From the NCBI RefSeq assembly GCF_001645385.1, contig NZ_LVHI01000025.1, forward strand, positions 1 through 43,763: a stretch of DNA of 43,763 nt, read 5' to 3'. Source of the DNA: Rhodococcoides kyotonense. Its GTDB lineage: Bacteria; Actinomycetota; Actinomycetes; Mycobacteriales; Mycobacteriaceae. The translations under genes and the position numbers were made by a program. Shown here piece by piece: positions 32,940 through 41,924 of the stretch. A model generated the notes under the pieces. That model was not told the origin of the DNA and did no database searches. It saw nothing but the letters and a program-made list of their open reading frames with translations. Positions within the stretch are counted from its first letter, which is position 1. Each line of letters begins with the position of its first letter.

Positions 32940-34017
32940 TGGCGGTGATGGTGGTGATGTCCCCTGCCGGGATCTCGAAGTGCTCGGTGACGGACACGGT
33001 CACGCCGCCGTCCAGGTCGAGCAGATAGCGCCCGACGACGCTGGTGCCCCACTCCCGGAAGGCGAGATCACGCACCGCGACGATGGGCTTGTACTGCTGT
33101 CCTTGTTCCAGGTCGTCGCGGATGAACTGGCCGGTGTCGCCGGTGCTGTTTCCGTTCTCGACGCGTCGGCACGCGTCGGCAAGTCGCAGTTTGGTGGCGT
33201 CGTGACTGACGAGAGCCTTGATGTACTCGCGTGCCATCGCGACCCGTCCGGAGTCGGCGTCGCGCGTCGCATGCGCGGCAATTCCGCGCAGCAGCGGCTC
33301 GGAAAGTTCCGGCCGACAGATCAGCAGATCCGGCACGTACGGATGAGAGTTGTTGTACGTCAACGGCGTTCCGTCGATTCGTGAGCAGTGCAGCCCGGCC
33401 GCCAGCGCAACACCGACGGGCGCGGCCGAGTCCCATTCCCACTGCCCACCGGAGTGGACGTACGCGTCGACGTCCCCGCGCACGACGGCCATCGCCTTGG
33501 CTCCGGCGGACCCCATCGTGACGACGTCGCCGCCGACGTCGGCCGCGAGCGCGTCCATGTAATACGGCGGGCGGCTGTCGCTGACGACGAGCTGCGGTCT
33601 GCGGTCCGACCGCGCCGGCAGGCTCACGTCCGCAGTCGAATACATGACGCCTGCAGCCGGTTGCGCGACGGCCGACGCCGTCATCCCCTTCCCTGCTTCC
33701 CACAGACCGACGTGCACGGCCCAGTCGGCGCGGTCGCTCATGCCGTATTCGCGTGATCCGTCGAGCGGATCGATGATCCAGACGCGTGAGGCGTCGAGGC
33801 GGGCGCGATCGTCGACCGACTCCTCCGAAAGCACCGCGTCGTCCGGACGGTCGGTCTTCAGCCGCGCGAGGATCAGGTCGTTGGCCTGCGCGTCGCCGAG
33901 ACGGCCCAGTTCGCGTCCCGTCACGCTCGCGCCGTCCCGAATCTCCAGCAGCAACTCCCCCGCAGCGCGCGCGACGTCGGCGGCGAAGTGGGCGTCGTCC
34001 TCCAGCGAATACGTCAC
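32923..34017 (-). CDS. cysQ: CysQ-type 3'(2'),5'-bisphosphate nucleotidase fused to an NTF2-like domain
   Basis: A 364-residue protein. Residues 1-250 are a complete CysQ domain, which removes the 3'-phosphate from PAP (and PAPS). Metal-site motifs LSEES (63-67), [10 protein letters not shown] (83-92) and [11 protein letters not shown] (190-200) are intact, and the usual CysQ ending [10 protein letters not shown] lies at 229-238. Residues about 259-364 are an added domain ([47 protein letters not shown]) that looks like a SnoaL/NTF2-type ligand-binding fold usually seen as a separate protein. M. tuberculosis CysQ has 267 residues and lacks it. It overlaps cysNC by 4 nt and is the third gene of the cysD-cysNC operon. 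Confidence 0.85.
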   Translation of the reverse strand: MTYSLEDDAHFAADVARAAGELLLEIRDGASVTGRELGRLGDAQANDLILARLKTDRPDDAVLSEESVDDRARLDASRVWIIDPLDGSREYGMSDRADWAVHVGLWEAGKGMTASAVAQPAAGVMYSTADVSLPARSDRRPQLVVSDSRPPYYMDALAADVGGDVVTMGSAGAKAMAVVRGDVDAYVHSGGQWEWDSAAPVGVALAAGLHCSRIDGTPLTYNNSHPYVPDLLICRPELSEPLLRGIAAHATRDADSGRVAMAREYIKALVSHDATKLRLADACRRVENGNSTGDTGQFIRDDLEQGQQYKPIVAVRDLAFREWGTSVVGRYLLDLDGGVTVSVTEHFEIPAGDITTITAIIEPA

Positions 34018-35852
34018 GCGCTCAACAATTCCACAATTCGCGCCGCTTGCGCCGCGGGATCGCCGTCCGACGGCCGCAGCACGAGGTCGGGGTGCTCGGG
34101 CGCCTCGTAGGGATCGTCGACGCCGGTGAACCCCGTGATCTCACCGGCACGCGCCTTGGCGTACATGCCCTTCGGGTCACGCTGTGCGCAGACCTCGAGC
34201 GGCGTGTCGACGTGGACCTCGAAGAACGGCAGGCCCGCACGGTCGTGGACACGTCTCGCGTCGTCGCGGTCCGCGCGATACGGGCTGATGAGGCAGGCAA
34301 TGGCGACGAGCCCCGCGTCGGCCATCAGTCCGGCGACCTCGCCGACGCGTCGCACGTTCTCGGCGCGGCTCGTCCGACCGAATCCGAGATCGGAGTTGAG
34401 TCCGTGCCGCAGGTTGTCGCCGTCGAGCCGATACGCGGGCCTACCCGACGCCACCAGAATCCGCTCGAGTTCCGCCGCGATCGTCGACTTTCCCGACGCC
34501 GACAACCCGGTCAGCCACACGGTCGCCCCTCGGGTCGCGCGACTCTCGCGTTCGACTCGCGCAGCGTGCCACACGACGTTCGATGCCGTCAGAGCCGGCC
34601 CGCCGATCATCCCCGCTGCGACGGTGGCGCCGGTGCTCTCGTTCACGAGCAGAAAGCTTCCGGTCACGCGGTTGCGGCGATACGGGTCGAAGAACAGCGG
34701 GTTCTGCGTGCGGATGCGGACGCGGCCGATGTCGTTGAGCGACAACGACTCTGCCGACCTGTCTCGGTGCAGGGTGTCGACGTCCAGTCGATAGTCGAGT
34801 CGGGTGACATGCGCGATCGTGGAGTTGCTGGTGTGCAGCATCAGATAGCGATCTTCGGGCCGCAGTTCCGCGCCCTCGGCGAGCCAACACACCATCGCGT
34901 CGATGTCCGTGCCGATGTCGGGACGATTGTTCGGACGGCACAGCATGTCGCCACGGCCGACGTCGAGCGGATCGTCGAGTTCGAGACAGACTGCCGACGA
35001 TGCGAATCCCTCGGTGATCTTCGCTCCGCCCGGTCCCCACACCGCCGAGATCCGCGTCCGAAAACCCGACGGAAGGACCACGATTTCGTCGCCCGGCGCG
35101 AACACACCTCCGGCGACCGTGCCCGCCAACCCCCGAAAGTCGCGATGCTCACCGTCGTCTTTCGGCCTGATCACGTATTGCACCGGGAACCGTGCGTCGA
35201 TGAGGTTGCGGTCCGACGCGACGTGCACCTCCTCGAGAACGTGCATCAGAGAACCACCCGTGTACCACGGCATCGACTCGGTTCGGTGCACCACGTTGTC
35301 GCCGCCCAAGGCGCACATCGGAACGAACGTCAGATCGTGCACGTCGAGTTTGGTTGCGAACGAGGAGAAGTCGGCCTTGATCTCCTCGAATCGATCCTCG
35401 GACCAGTCGACGAGGTCCATCTTGTTGACGCACAACACCAGATGCGCGACGCCGAGCAACGACGCCAGGAACGCGTGACGCCTGGTCTGTTGGAGTACCC
35501 CGGCCCTGGCGTCGACGAGAATCAATGCGAGGTCGGCCGTCGACGCGCCCGTCACCATGTTGCGCGTGTACTGCACGTGGCCCGGCGTGTCCGCGACGAC
35601 GAATTTTCTTTTCGGCGTGGAGAAGTAGCGGTAGGCGACGTCGATGGTGATGCCCTGTTCACGCTCGGCGCGCAGCCCGTCGGTGAGCAGGGCGAGGTCG
35701 ACGTCGTCACCGCCGCGGGCGCGCGACGTTCGTTCGACGGCATCCCACTGGTCGTCGAAGATCGCCTTCGAGTCGTACAGCAACCGGCCGATGAGCGTCG
35801 ACTTGCCGTCGTCGACGCTTCCTGCCGTGGCCACCCTGAGCAACTCGGACAT
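34014..35852 (-). CDS. cysN: Bifunctional sulfate adenylyltransferase large subunit / APS kinase (CysNC)
   Basis: A 612-residue fusion. The N-terminal CysN GTPase (G1 motif [26 protein letters not shown]) with its EF-Tu-like beta barrels drives APS formation with CysD. The C-terminal APS kinase domain (P-loop GLSASGKST at 449-457, [11 protein letters not shown]) makes PAPS. The ATG at 35852 overlaps the cysD stop (TGATG). The fusion is the usual form in mycobacteria and relatives. With CysD it produces PAPS, the sulfate donor. Confidence 0.96.
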   Translation of the reverse strand: MSELLRVATAGSVDDGKSTLIGRLLYDSKAIFDDQWDAVERTSRARGGDDVDLALLTDGLRAEREQGITIDVAYRYFSTPKRKFVVADTPGHVQYTRNMVTGASTADLALILVDARAGVLQQTRRHAFLASLLGVAHLVLCVNKMDLVDWSEDRFEEIKADFSSFATKLDVHDLTFVPMCALGGDNVVHRTESMPWYTGGSLMHVLEEVHVASDRNLIDARFPVQYVIRPKDDGEHRDFRGLAGTVAGGVFAPGDEIVVLPSGFRTRISAVWGPGGAKITEGFASSAVCLELDDPLDVGRGDMLCRPNNRPDIGTDIDAMVCWLAEGAELRPEDRYLMLHTSNSTIAHVTRLDYRLDVDTLHRDRSAESLSLNDIGRVRIRTQNPLFFDPYRRNRVTGSFLLVNESTGATVAAGMIGGPALTASNVVWHAARVERESRATRGATVWLTGLSASGKSTIAAELERILVASGRPAYRLDGDNLRHGLNSDLGFGRTSRAENVRRVGEVAGLMADAGLVAIACLISPYRADRDDARRVHDRAGLPFFEVHVDTPLEVCAQRDPKGMYAKARAGEITGFTGVDDPYEAPEHPDLVLRPSDGDPAAQAARIVELLSA

Positions 35853-36757
35853 CAGAAGTAGCCTTCCTTCTTGCGATCTTCCATGCCGGTGTCGGAGATT
35901 CGGTCGTCGGCGCGCGTTGCACCGCGTTCGGTGGTGCGTGTGGATGCGATCTCGGCGACGACGGCAGCGGGATCGTCGGCTGTCGAGCGGACACACCCGG
36001 TGCACGTGGCGTCGCCGACGGTGCGGAAGCGGACGAGCGCGTCGAACGGCTCGTCGTCCCGTATGTCGACGAACCGTGTGGCAGCCAACAGCATTCCGTC
36101 ACGCGACACGACCTGCCGCCGATGCGCGTAGTACAGATTCGGCAGCGCGATGCCTTCGGCCGCGACGTACTGCCAAATGTCGAGCTCGGTCCAGTTCGAC
36201 AGCGGGAACACCCGACAGTGCTCACCGCGTCGGTGACGACCGTTGTACAGCTGCCATAGTTCCGGCCGCTGCTTGCGTGGATCCCACTGCCCGTGCCCGT
36301 CGCGAAAACTGAACACGCGTTCCTTCGCGCGCGCCTTCTCCTCGTCGCGGCGCGCTCCCCCGAACACCGCGTCGAAGTTCCTCTCCTCGATCGCACGCAG
36401 CAAGGTTCTGGTCTGCAGACGATTCCGAGAGCCGCCCGGATCCGGAATCGACCGGCCCGCGTCGATATCGTCCTGCACTCGCGCGACGATGAGCGGGATG
36501 CCCAGACGGGCGACCGTACGATCCCGGAAGTCGATGACCTCGTCGAAGTTGTGACCGGTGTCGACGTGCAACGCCGCGAACGGGATTCGGGCGGGCCAGA
36601 ACGCCTTCGCTGCGACATGCAGCATGACGACGGAGTCCTTGCCGCCGGAGAACATCAGCACCGGTCGTTCGGCGGTGGCCGCCACCTCCCGAAAGATGTG
36701 CACGGCCTCGGCTTCAAGCGCGCCGAGGTGTGACAGTGCGTACTCAGTCGGTGCCAC
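35852..36757 (-). CDS. cysD: Sulfate adenylyltransferase small subunit
   Basis: A 301-residue ATP-pyrophosphatase-type subunit that adenylates sulfate. The PP-loop SGGKDS is in [17 protein letters not shown], and [16 protein letters not shown] and [15 protein letters not shown] are conserved. The GTG at 36757 is chosen because AAGGAG lies 6 nt before it and the product starts at [11 protein letters not shown] like other CysD proteins; an ATG at 36796 is less likely. It is first in the cysD-cysNC-cysQ operon and divergent from the DUF1214/SDR/sulfotransferase operon. In M. tuberculosis cysDNC also lies close to argS (Rv1285-1286). Confidence 0.96.
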   Translation of the reverse strand: MAPTEYALSHLGALEAEAVHIFREVAATAERPVLMFSGGKDSVVMLHVAAKAFWPARIPFAALHVDTGHNFDEVIDFRDRTVARLGIPLIVARVQDDIDAGRSIPDPGGSRNRLQTRTLLRAIEERNFDAVFGGARRDEEKARAKERVFSFRDGHGQWDPRKQRPELWQLYNGRHRRGEHCRVFPLSNWTELDIWQYVAAEGIALPNLYYAHRRQVVSRDGMLLAATRFVDIRDDEPFDALVRFRTVGDATCTGCVRSTADDPAAVVAEIASTRTTERGATRADDRISDTGMEDRKKEGYF

Positions 36758-36798
36758 GGCATACTCCTTCACAATGGAACTCGTTACAAACTCCACTT

Positions 36799-36813
36799 CT
36801 GGTCATTGACCAG
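36799..36813. promoter_or_regulatory. Palindrome CTGGTCATTGACCAG in the cysD/DUF1214 intergenic region
   Basis: Perfect 7-bp arms around one central T. It overlaps the -35 box of the plus-strand promoter (36806-36811) and lies about 40 bp upstream of the cysD start, so it could control both directions. The TGGT...ACCA ends recall GntR/FadR-type sites, but spacing differs; no regulator is assigned. Confidence 0.45.
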
Positions 36814-36834
36814 CAACTGCCTGCACCATATTCT
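36806..36834 (+). promoter_or_regulatory. Promoter of the DUF1214-SDR-sulfotransferase operon
   Basis: -35 TTGACC (36806-36811) and -10 TATTCT (36829-36834) are separated by 17 nt, close to the sigma-A consensus. Transcription should start near 36841, immediately before the KstR-like operator. Confidence 0.7.
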
Positions 36835-36841
36835 CACATAC

Positions 36842-36855
36842 TAGAACCTGTTCTA
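36842..36855. promoter_or_regulatory. KstR-like operator TAGAACCTGTTCTA
   Basis: The 14-bp palindrome matches the published KstR consensus TnnAACnnGTTnnA at every fixed position. KstR is the TetR-family repressor of cholesterol catabolism in mycobacteria and rhodococci. It starts at or just after the predicted transcription start, a position that would block initiation. It lies about 35-50 nt upstream of the first start codon of the operon. Confidence 0.7.
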
Positions 36856-36890
36856 CATTTGATCGTGACGATCGGAACGAGGAGATGCAC

Positions 36891-38051
36891 GTGCTCACCG
36901 AGGCATTCACCGACGCGATCGAGGCGGCCGAGAAGATCGTCGAGGAGGCGCCACACGTACGCGACGAGCGCGATCTTGCCGAGGGCCTCGACTACCTGGC
37001 CGGAAACATTCAGGCGTCGATACAGATGGCGTGGGCATACGATCCCGACTTTCCGCACTTCGCGTCGTCCACCGGCCCGTACACCAAGATGGGCCTGGAC
37101 AACCCGGACACGCTGTACTTCCACGCGAACATCCGCGACGACGAGGAGTACATCGTCTCCGGAAAGCGCGGCACCACAACCGATCTGAGTTTCCAGATAC
37201 TGAAGGGCGACTATTCGCCCGTCGACGTCCCGGACAGCCTCACCGCATTCGACGATCGACAGATCGACATTTCACCCGACGGTAGCTTCGAACTCCACTT
37301 CGGCCCGGCGTCGGACCTACCGAACCACTTCACGCTGGGCCCCGGGTCGTCGATGCTGGTCGTGCGCGAGGTCTACGGCGACTGGTCCGCCGAGCGCGGC
37401 ACGCTGACCATCCGCCGCGTCGGAAGCGACGGCGACGCACCACCGCCGCACTCGAAAGAGGCCGTCGCAAAACGGTATTCGACAGCAGGCAAGATGCTCG
37501 TCGGCCGGCTGCGCACATTTCTCCAGTTTCCGCAGTGGTACTACCTGAACCTCCACGTCAACACGATGACCGAGCCGCGGCTCACGCCAGGAGGACTCAG
37601 CACCCAGTACTCGTCGGCCGGGCACTACGAGCTCGGCGCGGACCAGGCGATGATCATCACCGTCCCGAAATCCGATGCGCCCTATCAGGGATTCCAACTC
37701 GGCAGTCTCTGGTACATCTCGCTCGACTACATCGATCATCAGACGTCGCTGACGTCGGAGCAGGCACAGACCGACCCCGACGGCAACATCCGACTGGTCG
37801 TGAGCGAGCGAAATCCCCACGTGATCAACTGGATCGAGACCACCGGGCACTCGCGCGGGTACGCACAGTTCCGGTGGCAGCGCGTATCCCGAGTCATGAC
37901 CGCAGCCGACGGACCGACCGTCGAGGTGGTCGACTTCGACCAGGTGGCCTCGCGGCTGCCGTTCCACGAACTCAACAAGATCTCCGACGACGACTTCGCC
38001 CGGCGGATCGCCGAACGCCGCGATGCCGTCGCACGACGGATGCTCGGATGA
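36891..38051 (+). CDS. DUF1214 domain-containing protein (Rv3531c-like)
   Basis: A 386-residue protein with no signal peptide or membrane helix. The central and C-terminal parts match the DUF1214 pattern (WYYLNLHVNTM, GHYELGADQAMIITVP, GFQLGSLWYISLDYIDHQTSL, and NPHVINWIETTGHSRGYAQFRWQ). No reaction is established for the family. Length and neighbours resemble M. tuberculosis Rv3531c. GTG at 36891 is preferred, with GAGGAG 6 nt upstream; an in-frame ATG at 36885 has no spacing for that site. It is first in an operon behind the KstR-like operator and overlaps the SDR gene by 4 nt. Confidence 0.85.
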   Translation: MLTEAFTDAIEAAEKIVEEAPHVRDERDLAEGLDYLAGNIQASIQMAWAYDPDFPHFASSTGPYTKMGLDNPDTLYFHANIRDDEEYIVSGKRGTTTDLSFQILKGDYSPVDVPDSLTAFDDRQIDISPDGSFELHFGPASDLPNHFTLGPGSSMLVVREVYGDWSAERGTLTIRRVGSDGDAPPPHSKEAVAKRYSTAGKMLVGRLRTFLQFPQWYYLNLHVNTMTEPRLTPGGLSTQYSSAGHYELGADQAMIITVPKSDAPYQGFQLGSLWYISLDYIDHQTSLTSEQAQTDPDGNIRLVVSERNPHVINWIETTGHSRGYAQFRWQRVSRVMTAADGPTVEVVDFDQVASRLPFHELNKISDDDFARRIAERRDAVARRMLG

Positions 38052-38830
38052 CCGGCCTGCTCGACGGCAGCGTCGTCGTCGTCTCCGGCATCGGCCCCTC
38101 TCTCGGCAGATCCATCGCGCTGCGGTGTGCAGCCGAAGGCGCCGATCTGGTGTTGGCCGCGCGCACCGCGAGCTACCTCGACGACGTCGCCAAGGAGGTC
38201 GCCGGTCTCGGTCGGCAGGCGGTCGCCGTGCCCACCGACATCACCGACGAGGCGTCGGCGACCAAGCTGGTCGTCAAGGCCGTCGACGCGTTCGGACACG
38301 TCGACGCGCTGATCAACAATGCATTCGCGATCCCGTCGATGAAGGACCTCGCGCACACCGAGCCCGCGAGCATCAGAGCGGGGCTCGAACTGTCGCTGTT
38401 CGGGACGTTACGGCTGTCGCAATTGTTCACCGCCGCATTGGCTGCCACCCGTGGCTCGATCGTCATGATCAATTCGGCGGTCATCCGACACTCTCAGCCG
38501 AAGTACGGTGGCTACAAGATCGCCAAAGCGTCGCTGCTGGCGATGTCGCAGACCCTGGCGAGCGAACTCGGACCACAGGGGATTCGCGTCAACACCGTTG
38601 CGCCGGGCTATATCTGGGGTTCGACGTTGAAGAGCTACTTCGAGCATCTGGCCCAGAAGTACGGCACGACGAGTGAACAGATATACCGGCAGACCGCGTC
38701 GACCATGGATCTACGGCGGCTGCCCGAACCCGACGAGATCGCCGACGCCGTCGTGTTCCTCTCGTCGTCGCACGCACGGGCGATCACCGGACAGTGCCTG
38801 GACGTGAATTGCGGCGAATACCACCATTAG
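38048..38830 (+). CDS. Short-chain dehydrogenase/reductase (Rv3530c-like)
   Basis: A 260-residue classical SDR using NAD(P). The cofactor motif is the variant SGIGPSLG (13-20), with NNAF at 90-93 and the catalytic set Ser143, Tyr156 and Lys160 (YKIAK). The C-terminal ITGQCLDVNCGEYHH is typical. The substrate is unknown; the KstR-like control of the operon suggests a hydroxylated or keto lipid such as a sterol-derived compound. It overlaps the DUF1214 gene (ATGA) and is 8 bp before the sulfotransferase-family gene. Confidence 0.92.
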   Translation: MTGLLDGSVVVVSGIGPSLGRSIALRCAAEGADLVLAARTASYLDDVAKEVAGLGRQAVAVPTDITDEASATKLVVKAVDAFGHVDALINNAFAIPSMKDLAHTEPASIRAGLELSLFGTLRLSQLFTAALAATRGSIVMINSAVIRHSQPKYGGYKIAKASLLAMSQTLASELGPQGIRVNTVAPGYIWGSTLKSYFEHLAQKYGTTSEQIYRQTASTMDLRRLPEPDEIADAVVFLSSSHARAITGQCLDVNCGEYHH

Positions 38831-38838
38831 GAGCGGCG

Positions 38839-39984
38839 ATGACCAGCACGGGACGCACCGACGTCGGCACTGTCGCCGATCTGCACGCGTCGGCAACGAA
38901 GGCCACCGGCTTGTCCGACTTCGGCTCCGACGACTATCGCGAGGCACTCGCCGTGCTGCTCGAATCGTATCGGCGGGACGCCGAACTGACCGCCGCCGGT
39001 TCGAAGATGCACCGCTACTTCCTGCGTGGCGCGCTGATCGCCCGATTGCTGAGCGAGCAGGCGTGGGCACAGCACCCGGAGTACGCGTCGGTGCCGATCG
39101 AGCGGCCGATCTTCGTCACGGGCCTACCGCGCACGGGAACCACTGCGCTGCACCGACTTCTGACCGTCGACCCGTCGCATCAGGGGTTGGAGATGTGGCT
39201 GACCGAGGTGCCGCAACCGCGTCCACCCCGCGAGACGTGGGACGCGAACCCCGTGTTCGCCGCACTGGAGAAAGGCTTCGCGCAGCATCACGTCGACCAT
39301 CCCGAGTTCATGGGTGTGCATTACATGTCGGCCGCCGAGGTCGAAGAATGCTGGCAGCTGTTGCGGCAGTCCGTGCAGTCGATCGCGTACGAGTGCCTCG
39401 CCTATCTGCCGACGTACTCGTCGTGGCTCGCCGAGCAGAGCTGGCTCGGTGCGTACCGGCGGCACCGCCGCAACCTGCAGCTCATCGGACTGCACGACAC
39501 CGACCGCCGATGGGTGCTGAAGAACCCGAGCCACCTGTTCGCGCTCGACGAGTTGTTGCAGGTCTACCCGGATGCGCTCGTCGTCCAGATGCACCGCGAA
39601 CCGGCCACGATCATGCCGTCGATGTGCAGTCTCGCCGAACAGGCCACCGCAGGCTGGAGCGAGAAGTTCACCGGCGACGTCATCGGGCGCACGCAGCTCG
39701 ACCTGTGGGAGCGGGGGCTCGAGGTATTCGCTGCCGCGCGAGCCACGGCCGATCCGACGCAGTTCCACGACGTCGACTATCACGACTTCGTCGCGAACCC
39801 TCTCGGCACAGTCGAATCGCTTTATCACCACTTCGGACTCCGCCTCACTGCGGCGGCGCGTACGCGAATGGCGACGCTGCACGCCGAAAGCCGTAGCGGC
39901 AACCGCAGACCCGCACACCGTTACGCTCTCGGCGACTTCGGTCTGGACAGACGCGAAGTGGAGCGGCGATTGGGGGCCTGCTGA
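38839..39984 (+). CDS. Sulfotransferase-family protein (Rv3529c-like)
   Basis: A 381-residue protein of the PAPS sulfotransferase superfamily. The 5'-phosphosulfate loop is TGLPRTGTT (94-102), and the 3'-phosphate-binding region is LKNPSHLFALDEL (227-239) with HREPATIMPS (252-261). An AGGAG ribosome site precedes the ATG at 38839. The acceptor substrate is unknown. Length and order match Rv3529c of M. tuberculosis. Lying a few kb from genes for PAPS synthesis and PAP removal, it is the likely consumer of PAPS here, although several proteins of this group have not been shown to transfer sulfate. Confidence 0.88.
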   Translation: MTSTGRTDVGTVADLHASATKATGLSDFGSDDYREALAVLLESYRRDAELTAAGSKMHRYFLRGALIARLLSEQAWAQHPEYASVPIERPIFVTGLPRTGTTALHRLLTVDPSHQGLEMWLTEVPQPRPPRETWDANPVFAALEKGFAQHHVDHPEFMGVHYMSAAEVEECWQLLRQSVQSIAYECLAYLPTYSSWLAEQSWLGAYRRHRRNLQLIGLHDTDRRWVLKNPSHLFALDELLQVYPDALVVQMHREPATIMPSMCSLAEQATAGWSEKFTGDVIGRTQLDLWERGLEVFAAARATADPTQFHDVDYHDFVANPLGTVESLYHHFGLRLTAAARTRMATLHAESRSGNRRPAHRYALGDFGLDRREVERRLGAC

Positions 39985-40007
39985 GCACACGCTTTATCGT
40001 TGCTCCC

Positions 40008-40586
40008 ATGGCGACGCGCTGGCAGGACGAGAACACCGAAGACCATTCGCGACGCTACATCGAACGTTTCGACCGACTCGCGGCACAGGGCGTCGACCTG
40101 CACGGCGAAGCGCGAATGGTCGACGCGCTCCTGTCTCCCGCGAGTTCCGTCCTCGACGCCGGGTGCGGTACCGCACGTCTCGGCGCCGAACTCGCGCGCC
40201 GGGGTCACACCGTCACGGCCGTCGACCTCGATCCGGTGTTGGTCGAAGAAGCCCGCACACATCCGAACATCAGCGTGCACCTCGCCGACCTCACCGACTT
40301 CGACCTCGGGCAGACGTTCGACGCGGTCGTCGCAGCCGGCAACGTCATGGTGTTCATGACACCGGGAACCGAACGGACGGCACTCGAACGTGTTGTCGCA
40401 CACATGAACCCGACAGGTGTGTTCGTCGCCGGTTTCGCGACGGACCGGCAGTACACCGTCGAGCAGTTCGACGACGACCTCGCCGCCGCGGGCTTACGCG
40501 TCGAACAGCGGTTTGCGACGTGGGACCTCCGTCCCTGGCACCCCGGCGCGGACTGGGCGGTCACGGTCGCCCGGTTGGGTCTTTAG
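40008..40586 (+). CDS. Class I SAM-dependent methyltransferase
   Basis: A 192-residue protein with the Rossmann-like SAM fold: motif I LDAGCGTARLG (49-59), the acidic loop VTAVDLDPVLVEEAR, and motif II region FDAVVAAGNVMVFM. No specificity feature is visible. It starts 23 nt after the sulfotransferase gene on the same strand and could be read through from that operon, but a TTATCG element just upstream may give it its own start. Function unknown. Confidence 0.88.
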   Translation: MATRWQDENTEDHSRRYIERFDRLAAQGVDLHGEARMVDALLSPASSVLDAGCGTARLGAELARRGHTVTAVDLDPVLVEEARTHPNISVHLADLTDFDLGQTFDAVVAAGNVMVFMTPGTERTALERVVAHMNPTGVFVAGFATDRQYTVEQFDDDLAAAGLRVEQRFATWDLRPWHPGADWAVTVARLGL

Positions 40587-40637
40587 CCACTTCTTCTCGT
40601 CTCCGACGCGTCCTAGCGTGGGAGGGTAGGACCTCGC

Positions 40638-41372
40638 ATGAGGACGATCGTGACGAACACAGGCACGTGGGTGTACGCCGTCGTCGGAGACGGCCCGATC
40701 GACGCCGACCTTCCACCCGGCGTCGCGGGCGAACGCGTCCGCGTGATCGAGGCAGCCGGATTGACTGCGGTGGTGGGGTCCGTCCCCTTCGACACGTTCG
40801 GCGACGAGGCGCTGCATCGCAATCTGGAGAAAGCCGACTGGCTCGACGACGTTGCTCGTGTACACGACGGCGTCGTCGGCGCTGTCGCCCACACGGCCGA
40901 CACGGTCCCGATGCGACTCGCGACCGTCTACTCGGACGACGACCACGTGCGGGCGACGCTGAGCGCACGTCGCACCGCGTTCGACACCGCCCTACGCCGG
41001 ATCGCAGGCCGGGCCGAGTGGGGTGTGCGTGGCGTAGCCGATACCTCGTTGCCTCGTGACAACGACGACGAGCCGTCCTCGCGCGCAGACATCGAACTCT
41101 CCGTCGCTGCCGACGCGAACGACGTGTACACCGCATTGCTGGAGGCAGCGGTGGCTGGTCGCCGGCGAGAGCCCGCGGCGCCCGAGCTCGCCGGCTCCCG
41201 CCCGTGGATGCCGCTCGTCAGCACATACCTCGTCGAACGCCGCCGCACGGGTGATTTCGCCGCGGCGGTGTCGTTTCTGAATCGCACCTACGCACGCCTC
41301 GAACTCGAACTGACGGGTCCGTGGCCGCCGTACTCGTTCACCGGCATCGACGAGGACCCGGGCCCGTCGTGA
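40638..41372 (+). CDS. GvpL/GvpF-family protein without a gas-vesicle cluster
   Basis: A 244-residue protein resembling gas vesicle proteins GvpF and GvpL: an N-terminal WVYAVV strand, AAGLTAVVGSVPFDTFG, the segment VARVHDGVVGAVAHTADTVPMRLATVYSDDD, and the C-terminal FLNRTYARLELELTGPWPPYSF, which is the best conserved part of the family. No gvpA, gvpN, gvpK or other vesicle gene is nearby, so its role here is unlikely to be vesicle assembly. The ATG at 40638 is used; a GTG at 40650 is possible. Confidence 0.85.
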   Translation: MRTIVTNTGTWVYAVVGDGPIDADLPPGVAGERVRVIEAAGLTAVVGSVPFDTFGDEALHRNLEKADWLDDVARVHDGVVGAVAHTADTVPMRLATVYSDDDHVRATLSARRTAFDTALRRIAGRAEWGVRGVADTSLPRDNDDEPSSRADIELSVAADANDVYTALLEAAVAGRRREPAAPELAGSRPWMPLVSTYLVERRRTGDFAAAVSFLNRTYARLELELTGPWPPYSFTGIDEDPGPS

Positions 41373-41379
41373 TCCACGA

Positions 41380-41904
41380 TCACTCGGTCACCGCGTCCGG
41401 TAGCGCGTCGAACCAGTCCAGCGTCGCCTGTTCGTAGCGGATGCCGAAATCCAGAGTGGCGGAATCGAATACGGACCGGTGATCCTTGCTCCTCTCCCAC
41501 TCCTGGCGGTATCGCGCAAGCACCTCCTCGTGACGGCGGCGGTGTTCTTCGAGAATCTCGGCACGCCGCGTCGGATCGAGGTGCGCAGCGAACGCGATGG
41601 TGAGCAGCAGCGGGTGCCGAATGGTGGCCTCGCCGGGATCGCGGTCGATCCACCGCGCGAACGCAGCCCTACCCTCGTCGGTGATCGTGAACGGCTTCTG
41701 CGCCCGTGCACCCTGGGCGCCCGGGGCGACGAATCCGCGCGACGACAGACTGGTCAGCTCGCGATAGACCTGGCTGCGCGTCACCGTCCAGAAGCCGCCG
41801 ATGCAGGCCTCGGCCGTCGAATGCAGGTCCCATCCGGTCATCGGGCCGCGGTGCAGGAACCCGAGCAGCGACGCGGCGGTGGCGTTCAGTGGGGTGTCGG
41901 TCAC
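41380..41904 (-). CDS. PadR-family transcriptional regulator
   Basis: A 174-residue protein with an N-terminal winged helix (about 8-75: ASLLGFLHRGPMTGWDLHSTAE, WTVTRSQVYRELTSLSSRGFVAP) and a C-terminal helical dimerisation region (about 95-165, RRAEILEEHRRRHEEVLARYRQEW). This is the PadR architecture. The inducer is unknown. The start is ambiguous between GTG 41904 and GTG 41922. It is divergent from a DUF1707 membrane protein, and two matching inverted repeats lie between them (41925-41984), the likely operators for both. Confidence 0.9.
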   Translation of the reverse strand: MTDTPLNATAASLLGFLHRGPMTGWDLHSTAEACIGGFWTVTRSQVYRELTSLSSRGFVAPGAQGARAQKPFTITDEGRAAFARWIDRDPGEATIRHPLLLTIAFAAHLDPTRRAEILEEHRRRHEEVLARYRQEWERSKDHRSVFDSATLDFGIRYEQATLDWFDALPDAVTE

Positions 41905-41924
41905 GAATTCATCGTCACACACCT

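Noticed and set aside
34014..36757. Assimilatory sulfate reduction operon
   Set aside because: Only activation genes and a PAP phosphatase are present; reductases, sirohaem genes and transporters are absent here.
40638..41372. Part of a gas-vesicle cluster
   Set aside because: No other gvp gene lies within the window.
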